A DNA stretch of 64,000 bases from JADYZU01 sp964540965 (GTDB lineage: Bacteria; Pseudomonadota; Alphaproteobacteria; Rhodobacterales; Rhodobacteraceae). The notes beneath the pieces are model-generated. The model was not told the DNA's origin, ran no database searches, and was given only the letters and a program-made list of their open reading frames with translations. A program made the translations under genes and the position numbers. The DNA lies in the NCBI GenBank assembly GCA_964540965.1, contig CAZIOT010000005.1:164384-228383 (forward strand). Reading direction: 5' to 3'. Of this stretch, positions 58,904 to 64,000 are shown piece after piece (the stretch's first letter is position 1; the number at the start of each line of letters is the position of its first letter).

Positions 58904-59797
58904 ATGATCCGGTCGATGACCGCCTTTGCCAGCGGCGCGGGCAGCCATGGCGCGCAATCCTGGGCCTGGGAATTGCGCGGCGTCAACGGCCGCGGCCTTG
59001 ACCTGCGGCTGCGGCTGCCGGACGGCATCGACGGGCTTGAGGCCGCGGTGCGCGCCGCCCTGGGCCAGCGACTGACCCGCGGCAATGCCAATGTCACCCT
59101 GCGCCTTGCGCGCGAGGATGGCGGCACGGCGCTGGCCGTCGATCCCGTGGCGCTGAATGCCGCCGTGCACGCGGTGGCGCTGGCACAGGCGGCGGCAGCG
59201 GCGGCGGGCGTGACGCTCGACCCGCCGCGGGCGACCGACCTTCTGGCGCTGCGCGGTGTGCTTGTGCAGGGCGGCGCCGGCGGCGAGGACAGCGAATCGC
59301 TTCTCGCCGCGCTCATGTCCAGCTTTGCCACAGCACTTGACGATTTCACCGCCATGCGGGCCGAGGAGGGCAGGGCGCTCGCCTCGGTGATCGAAGCGCA
59401 GCTTGCCGAGATCGCCCGGCTGACTGCGGCCGCCGCGGCGATGGCCGAGGCCCGGCGCGACGACAGCCGCCGCGCCCTGACCGCCGCGCTGCGCCGGTTG
59501 TTCGAGGACGTCCCCGAAATGGACGAGGCGCGGCTGGCGCAGGAACTGGCGCTGATCGCCGTCAAGTCCGACGTGACCGAGGAAATCGACAGGCTGACCG
59601 CACATGTCGCCGCCGCCCGCGCGCTGATCGCCGATCCGGCGCCGGCGGGACGCAAGCTTGATTTCCTTGCGCAGGAATTCAACCGCGAGGCCAATACGCT
59701 CTGCTCCAAGGCGCAGTCGACCGGGCTGACGCGGATCGGCCTTGACCTCAAGGCGGTGATCGACCAGATGCGCGAACAGGTGCAGAACGTGGAGTAA
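58904..59797 (+). CDS. yicC: YicC family endoribonuclease
   Basis: A 297-residue protein with IRSMTAFASG at the N-terminus (the family start), WELRGVNGRGLDLRLRLPD, and the C-terminal DUF1732 part GRKLDFLAQEFNREANTLCSKA. YicC is an RNase that acts on structured or small RNAs in E. coli. It is followed four bases later by gmk, an arrangement common across proteobacteria. Confidence 0.94.
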   Translation: MIRSMTAFASGAGSHGAQSWAWELRGVNGRGLDLRLRLPDGIDGLEAAVRAALGQRLTRGNANVTLRLAREDGGTALAVDPVALNAAVHAVALAQAAAAAAGVTLDPPRATDLLALRGVLVQGGAGGEDSESLLAALMSSFATALDDFTAMRAEEGRALASVIEAQLAEIARLTAAAAAMAEARRDDSRRALTAALRRLFEDVPEMDEARLAQELALIAVKSDVTEEIDRLTAHVAAARALIADPAPAGRKLDFLAQEFNREANTLCSKAQSTGLTRIGLDLKAVIDQMREQVQNVE

Positions 59798-59801
59798 CCC
59801 C

Positions 59802-60455
59802 ATGGCCGTGCAGGACAATCGCCGCGGCATGCTCATCATCCTGTCCTCGCCCTCGGGGGCGGGGAAATCGACGCTGGCCAAGCTGCTGATGGCCTGGGAT
59901 CCGACGCTGAAATTCAGCGTCTCGGCCACGACGCGGCCGGCGCGGCCGGGCGAAAGCCATGGCAAGGAATACTATTTCCTGACGCAGGACCAGTTCCGCG
60001 ATCAGGTTGCCGCCGGCGAGATGCTGGAACATGCCGAGGTCTTTGGCAATTTCTACGGCAGCCCGCGCGGCCCGGTGGAAGAGGCGCTCAAGGCTGGGCG
60101 CGACGTGTTGTTCGATGTCGACTGGCAGGGCGCGCAGCAGATCAAGGCCAGCAGCCTGGGCCAGGACGCGCTGTCGATCTTCATCCTGCCGCCCTCGATT
60201 GCCGAGCTGGAACGGCGGCTGCGCTTTCGCGGACAGGACAGCGACACGGTGATCCGCGGCCGCATGTCGAAAAGCATGGCCGAGATAAGCCATTGGCCGG
60301 AATATGATTATGTGCTGGTCAATGCCGATGTCCACGATACCGAGGACCGGATGAAGAAGATCATCACCGCCACCCGCCTGCGTCGCCAGCAGCAGCCGGG
60401 ACTGGCCGATTTCGTCCGCGGGCTCAACCGCGAATGGCAGGAGCGAGACGCATGA
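59802..60455 (+). CDS. gmk: Guanylate kinase
   Basis: Phosphorylates GMP to GDP. The 217-residue protein has the P-loop SSPSGAGKSTL near residue 15, SATTRPARPGESHGKEYYF (GMP site), EVFGNFYG, DVDWQGAQQI and RMSKSMAEISHWPEYDYV. ATG 59802 lies four bases behind yicC; the stop overlaps the next gene by ATGA. Confidence 0.97.
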   Translation: MAVQDNRRGMLIILSSPSGAGKSTLAKLLMAWDPTLKFSVSATTRPARPGESHGKEYYFLTQDQFRDQVAAGEMLEHAEVFGNFYGSPRGPVEEALKAGRDVLFDVDWQGAQQIKASSLGQDALSIFILPPSIAELERRLRFRGQDSDTVIRGRMSKSMAEISHWPEYDYVLVNADVHDTEDRMKKIITATRLRRQQQPGLADFVRGLNREWQERDA

Positions 60456-60970
60456 TCTGGGAACTTGACGGCGTAAAGCCCGACATCCACCCCGACGCCT
60501 GGATCGCGCCGGGGGCGCAGGTGATCGGCAAGGTGATCCTGCGGGCCGGGGCCAGCGTCTGGTTCGGCGCGGTGCTGCGCGGCGATACCGAACCGATCGA
60601 GGTGGGCGAGGACAGCAACGTGCAGGAAAACAGCGTGCTGCATACCGATGCGGGCTATCCGCTCTGGATCGGCCCCGGCTGCACCATCGGCCACAAGGCG
60701 ATGCTGCACGGCTGCACGATCGAGCACAACAGCCTGATCGGCATGTCGGCCACGGTGCTGAACGGCGCGGTGATCGGTCGCAACAGCCTGATCGGCGCCG
60801 GGGCGCTGGTCACCGAGGGCAAGGCGATTGCCGAAGGCTCGCTGGTGATGGGCGCGCCGGGCCGCGTGGTGCGCGCGCTGGACGAGGCCGCCATCGAACG
60901 TCTGCGCGAGTCGGCCCGCCATTATGCCGAAAACGCCCGCCGCTTTCGTGCCGGGATGCGCGCGGTCTAG
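60452..60970 (+). CDS. Gamma carbonic anhydrase family protein
   Basis: A 172-residue left-handed beta-helix protein with hexapeptide repeats (IGKVILRAGASVWFGAVLRG). The metal-binding histidines are present: VLHTDAGYPLWIG near residue 66 and GHKAMLHGCTI near 86-91. Similar to YrdA/CaiE; true carbonic anhydrase activity varies in this family. The start overlaps the gmk stop. Its stop shares CTAG with the convergent neighbour. Confidence 0.93.
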   Translation: MIWELDGVKPDIHPDAWIAPGAQVIGKVILRAGASVWFGAVLRGDTEPIEVGEDSNVQENSVLHTDAGYPLWIGPGCTIGHKAMLHGCTIEHNSLIGMSATVLNGAVIGRNSLIGAGALVTEGKAIAEGSLVMGAPGRVVRALDEAAIERLRESARHYAENARRFRAGMRAV

Positions 60971-61356
60971 CGACCGGGCGCCAGCCCGCCGGGCGCAAGG
61001 CCGGTGCCGTCGATCAGGAACAGGTCGAAGTCGAGGCCCGGCGCGACGGCCCGCACCTCGGACCGGATGACGGCGGGGTCGGGCAGGGCCATGGCCAGTG
61101 CCCGGTAGCGGCCGGCAAAGCCCAGTTCGGCCAGCCGCCGCGCCAGTTCCAGCGCGTCGAAATCGCTGCCGAACAGGGCCGACAGGATCACATCCGGCCG
61201 GATCCGCTCAAGCGCCGCGGCATCGACATCGCCATATCCCGCAAAGTGAAAGCCGCTGAGCAGCGGCAGCCGCCGGCCGGCGCGGCGCCAGCCGCGAAGA
61301 TCGCCCACGACCAGCATCACCGGCGCAGAAACCGCCGTCCGGTCGATCACGGTCAC
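60967..61356 (-). CDS. Hypothetical protein
   Basis: A protein of about 129 residues with no recognised domain: VMLVVGDLRGWRRAGRRLPLLSG is followed by IRPDVILSALFGSDFDALEL and ARRLAELGFAGRYRALAMALP, an alternating beta-alpha pattern that looks like a response-regulator-like or Rossmann-like fold without the usual acidic pocket. No ATG lies near the natural start; GTG 61356 or 61350 are the best choices and the start is uncertain. Divergent from phoR. Confidence 0.65.
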   Translation of the reverse strand: MTVIDRTAVSAPVMLVVGDLRGWRRAGRRLPLLSGFHFAGYGDVDAAALERIRPDVILSALFGSDFDALELARRLAELGFAGRYRALAMALPDPAVIRSEVRAVAPGLDFDLFLIDGTGLAPGGLAPGR

Positions 61357-61518
61357 ATTCTCGGCCAATGGCAGACCCTTCACGCAGACATTGCAGCCCT
61401 GAACTTCCGTTGTATCCACGAATTGGTGTGCAGCGCAATGTCGCACAATCCTGAGGCGATCTTTCCCGTGCCGGGCAAGACCATTGCCGCCCTGGGGCAG
61501 GGCCGCTAGGACAGCCCC

Positions 61519-62583
61519 ATGCCCTTGACCCATGCCGCCCCGCTGATTGCCGCCTTGCCGATGCCCGTGATCCTGATCGGCCAGTCCGAGCGGATCGAGG
61601 CGGCGAACGCCGCCGCCCTGCAACTGGTGCCGACCTGCGAAGTCGGGCGCCACTATATCACCGCCCTCCGCCAGCCGGCGCTTCTGGACAGCGTCGAGGC
61701 CTGCCTTGCCAGCGGCGGCATTGCCGGCAGCCGCTATCTTGGCCGCGACGGAGCCCGCGACACGACGTGGCGGGTCAGCGTGGCGCCGGTGGCGATGCCG
61801 CAGGGCAGCGGCGCGCTGCTGACCTTCGAGGACATCACCGCGGTCGAAGCCGCCGGGCAGATGCGGCGTGATTTCGTTGCCAATGTCAGCCACGAATTGC
61901 GCACGCCGCTGACCTCGCTTCTGGGTTTTGTCGAGACGCTGAAGGGCCCGGCCCGCGACGATGCCGCCGCCCGCGACCGCTTCCTCGGCATCATGGAACG
62001 CGAGGCGGGCCGCATGGCGCAACTGGTGCGCGACCTGCTCTCGCTCGGCCGGGTCGAGGAGGAGGAGCGGCGGCGGCCGACCGATCCGGTGGCGCTGAAC
62101 GCTCTGGTCGAAGGCGTGGCGCAATCGCTTGAACCGCTCGCCGCGGCCAGCGGCAACACCCTGCGGCTCGACCTGCCCGAAGTGCCGGTCACGGTGACCG
62201 GCGATGCCGACCAGTTGCGGCAGGTGCTGGTCAACCTGATCGAAAACGCGATCAAATACGGCGGCGCCGGCCGGCCGGTCGAGATCACGCTGACCGCGCC
62301 GGCGCAAGAGCCGGTCCTGCGCTGCGCCGCGGTGCGCCTGACGGTGGCCGATCATGGCGAGGGCATCGCCGAACACCATCTGCCGCGGCTGACCGAGCGG
62401 TTCTACCGCGTCGACAACCACCGCGCGCGCGAGGTCGGCGGCACCGGACTGGGACTTGCCATCGTCAAGCACATCGTCAACCGCCACCGCGGCCGCCTGC
62501 GCATCGAAAGCCAGCCGGGCAGCGGCAGCCGGTTCACGGTCGTTCTGCCGGTGGAGTGGAGGGGTCCCGGGGGCATACATTAG
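61519..62583 (+). CDS. phoR: Sensor histidine kinase, PhoR-like, without membrane segments
   Basis: A 354-residue kinase. An N-terminal PAS domain (about 10-110, ending VAMPQGSGALLTFEDIT) is followed by the phosphorylated-His box FVANVSHELRTPLTSLLGF near residue 125 and the HATPase: N box NLIENAIKYGG, G1 VADHGEGI, and GGTGLGLAIVKHIV. This is the PhoR pattern of alphaproteobacteria, which usually have a soluble or weakly anchored PhoR. The phoB, pst and phoU genes are not in the window, and a LuxR-type gene follows instead. Confidence 0.82.
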   Translation: MPLTHAAPLIAALPMPVILIGQSERIEAANAAALQLVPTCEVGRHYITALRQPALLDSVEACLASGGIAGSRYLGRDGARDTTWRVSVAPVAMPQGSGALLTFEDITAVEAAGQMRRDFVANVSHELRTPLTSLLGFVETLKGPARDDAAARDRFLGIMEREAGRMAQLVRDLLSLGRVEEEERRRPTDPVALNALVEGVAQSLEPLAAASGNTLRLDLPEVPVTVTGDADQLRQVLVNLIENAIKYGGAGRPVEITLTAPAQEPVLRCAAVRLTVADHGEGIAEHHLPRLTERFYRVDNHRAREVGGTGLGLAIVKHIVNRHRGRLRIESQPGSGSRFTVVLPVEWRGPGGIH

Positions 62584-62586
62584 TCG

Positions 62587-62602
62587 CATAATAGGTATTA
62601 TG
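62587..62602. promoter_or_regulatory. Palindrome between phoR and the luxR-type gene
   Basis: CATAAT (62587-62592), AGGT, ATTATG (62597-62602), a perfect 6-bp dyad in an AT-rich patch 65 bases before the luxR start, just behind the phoR stop. It could be an operator for the next gene or a weak terminator. It does not resemble a lux box. Confidence 0.4.
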
Positions 62603-62667
62603 TAACATATTGCCGCGCCGCAAAGCCCGATTGCGACTCGGGCTGGCGCGCTTTAGCCTCGTCAATC

Positions 62668-63423
62668 ATGGAAAACCTGACCCGTTACCTCGACCGGCTG
62701 TTGAATGTCTCGTCCATCGAGGCCCTGTGGCAGATGCATACCGCCCGCATGGCGGAATACGGATTCGACCGGCTGCTTTATGGATTTACCCGCTATCGGT
62801 CCGGCGCATCGCTTGGCGATCCGCAGGACTGGATCGTGCTGACCAACCATGCACCCGACTACATGGACGGGTTCATCACCGAAGGTCTGTATTTCCACGC
62901 GCCGATGCTGCTCTGGTCGCTCGAGAATGACGGCGCCAGTTCCTGGAGCGTCATCACCGAACAGGCGCGTTCCGGCGCCTTTACCCCGGCCGAGTTGCGC
63001 GTGGTCGAATTCAACCGGCGCATGGGCGTGACCGCCGGCTATACGATCAGCTTCCGCTCGCTGTCGGCGCGGCACAAGGGTGCGGTGGCGCTGACCGCGC
63101 CCTCGGGCACGCCGCAGGATGAAGTCGATGCGATATGGGCCCGACATGGCGAGGAAATCCTTGTCTGCAACAATGTCGCGCATCTCAAGATCCTGACCCT
63201 GCCCTATTCCCGCGCCCGGCAGCTGACCCGGCGGCAGCGCGAGGTTCTGGAATGGGTCGGCGACGGCAAGACGGCGCAGGACATCGCCACGATCATGGGC
63301 CTGACCCCGGCGACGGTGGAAAAGCACCTGCGCTTGGCGCGCGAGGCGCTGGACGTGGAAACCACGGCGCAGGCGGTGCTCAAGGCGGCCTTTTCCAACC
63401 AGATGTTCGTGATCGATGCCTGA
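62668..63423 (+). CDS. LuxR family transcriptional regulator with autoinducer-binding domain
   Basis: A 251-residue protein: N-terminal autoinducer-binding domain (about 15-160; the conserved Trp and Asp surroundings in FHAPMLLWSLEND and SSWSVI) and a C-terminal LuxR helix-turn-helix (LTRRQREVLEWVGDGKTAQD to MGLTPATVEKHLRLAREAL). No luxI-type synthase is nearby in the window, so it may be a LuxR solo responding to its own or foreign acyl-homoserine lactones. The C-terminus continues AVLKAAFSNQMFVIDA. ATG 62668 gives the full domain. Confidence 0.88.
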   Translation: MENLTRYLDRLLNVSSIEALWQMHTARMAEYGFDRLLYGFTRYRSGASLGDPQDWIVLTNHAPDYMDGFITEGLYFHAPMLLWSLENDGASSWSVITEQARSGAFTPAELRVVEFNRRMGVTAGYTISFRSLSARHKGAVALTAPSGTPQDEVDAIWARHGEEILVCNNVAHLKILTLPYSRARQLTRRQREVLEWVGDGKTAQDIATIMGLTPATVEKHLRLAREALDVETTAQAVLKAAFSNQMFVIDA

Positions 63424-63703
63424 ACCCCGTTGGACGCAGCGACGGGCGCGATCCTTGGCCGGTCCCGGGTAAGGAATACCGCACTGGCGTGACGCAGCGT
63501 CATGGGACACTCTGACCATGTTCCGTGAGTGGTGGCCTTGGGCCAGGGAACAGCGGACCGGACCCCCTGCGATTTCAGGGCCAGCCGGTTCCGCAACTCC
63601 CCGGACGCCCGTCCGGGGGGCCGTCAACGGGGCCTTTTTCGGCCCTTCGTCGCCGGCCACGACAGGCAGCGCGCCTCCCCGTCCCCTGGATGGCGCACAG
63701 GAT
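63424..63703 (+). other. Gene-free stretch with RNA-structure potential behind luxR
   Basis: About 280 bases before a strong terminator. At 63490-63502 there is a perfect palindrome TGACGCAGCGTCA. From about 63550 a long imperfect hairpin forms (GCGGACCGGACCCCCTG with CAGGGCCAGCCGGTTCCGC), followed by a second stem CCCCGGAC/GTCCGGGG and by GGCC-rich sequence ending in TTTTT. A frame from ATG 63518 begins MFREWWPW but runs through all of these structures and through the terminator, so it is not counted as a gene. A structured non-coding RNA or leader is possible. Confidence 0.45.
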
Positions 63704-63743
63704 GCGGCGTCGCCCTCTCCCCGGCGACGCCGCTTTTTTCTTT
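63704..63743 (+). terminator. Strong rho-independent terminator
   Basis: GCGGCGTCGCC (63704-63714) and GGCGACGCCGC (63723-63733) form an 11-bp stem with an 8-base loop, followed by TTTTTTCTTT. It is too far (280 bases) from luxR to be its ordinary terminator, so a separate transcript may end here. Confidence 0.9.
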
Positions 63744-64000
63744 CAGGAACTGCTTCTTGCGAGCCGATCTTCAGGTTTTTGGCTGAGCGTCTTCGGCGCT
63801 GAGTCCTTACCTCGTCATCACCATGCGCCCCTCCTCAGGGTGCCTCTGGCGGGGCGCGTTGCCGCGCCCGCTATCGGTCCCAGGGCGTGCAACGCGTTCG
63901 GACCATGAATGAGGAAGAACGCGGCCCCTGCTCATTCTTCGTCCACAAATATCCTCGGGGGGTGAATTGGCCGAAGGCCAAGAGGGGGGCAGAAGGCCCC
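63744..64000. other. Right-edge intergenic region with hairpin repeats
   Basis: No gene is visible up to the window end. GAATGAG (63907-63913) and CTCATTC (63931-63937) form a dyad, and TTGGCC-GAA-GGCCAA (63967-63981) another. The stretch CAAATATCCTCGGGGGGTG followed by GGCC hairpins is, as far as I recall, a common intergenic/3' end sequence in Rhodobacterales and probably a terminator-type repeat of a convergent gene outside the window. Confidence 0.5.

Noticed and set aside
58784..59965. Long minus-strand frame over yicC
   Set aside because: Antisense shadow; yicC has family motifs at both ends and coupling to gmk.
63518..63802. 94-codon frame starting MFREWWPW as a gene or trp leader
   Set aside because: It runs through strong hairpins and the T-run of a terminator, and unlike a leader peptide has no stop soon after the Trp codons.

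Overview
The window is high-GC chromosomal DNA from an alphaproteobacterium of the Rhodobacterales (Paracoccus/Rhodobacter-like). The evidence is the trkH-hfq-hflX order at the left edge, SOS boxes of the alphaproteobacterial type (GTTC-N7-GTTC), a Hint-domain RTX protein, a class II DAHP synthase, a PhoR-like kinase without membrane segments, and the style of the intergenic repeats. Most genes are core housekeeping functions. There is no rRNA operon, CRISPR array or intact prophage.

Layout. 1-3.5 kb: end of trkH, then hfq and hflX, followed by an inserted AT-richer Mrr-type endonuclease gene; a diverged remnant of an hflX 3' end lies on its far side. 3.5-10.4 kb: penicillin-acylase-family hydrolase, two 3-hydroxyisobutyrate-dehydrogenase-like reductases, arginase, dsbB and a zinc metallopeptidase. 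10.4-21.8 kb: accessory island starting at tRNA-Leu(CAA). It holds a small excisionase-like HTH gene, an FAD oxidoreductase, an atypical SDR, a quinone-reductase-like MDR enzyme, a pirin pseudogene, a CecR-type TetR repressor, a divergent ybhGFSR-type ABC exporter, a truncated IS3-family element, an orphan SOS box and an SRAP protein. 22.5-33.3 kb: RTX-Hint protein, MFS transporter, DUF924 protein, diguanylate cyclase, lpdA, a VWA protein with five C-terminal repeats, a small secreted protein and a rhodanese. 33.3-44.7 kb: SOS-regulated uvrA, DUF2892, mmsA with a divergent LysR regulator, CBS protein, coaD, a 52-residue small protein, gap, a 47-residue membrane protein, a DUF808 protein and DoxX. 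44.7-49.6 kb: tkt, a coiled-coil protein, zapA, a membrane protein, grx4 and bolA. 49.6-56.4 kb: a complete branched-chain amino-acid-type ABC operon (binding protein, livG, livF, a small secreted protein, livH, livM) and a GlxA-family regulator. 56.6-64 kb: class II DAHP synthase, PAS protein, yicC-gmk-gamma carbonic anhydrase, a hypothetical gene, a phoR-like kinase, a LuxR-family regulator, and about 580 bases with no gene but strong RNA-structure signals.

How genes work together. CecR sits between two divergent arms, detoxifying oxidoreductases and an efflux pump, with a palindrome in the shared promoter; this looks like one xenobiotic-response unit. The rhodanese and DUF2892 genes on either side of uvrA correspond to the two domains of E. 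coli YgaP, and each has an AT-rich palindrome in its promoter, suggesting shared sulfide/persulfide control. uvrA has a well-placed LexA box. Two related repeat-hairpin pairs lie in convergent intergenic regions at 44.7 and 47.9 kb and show compensatory base changes.

All functional names come from reading motifs and translations by eye; no database search was run.
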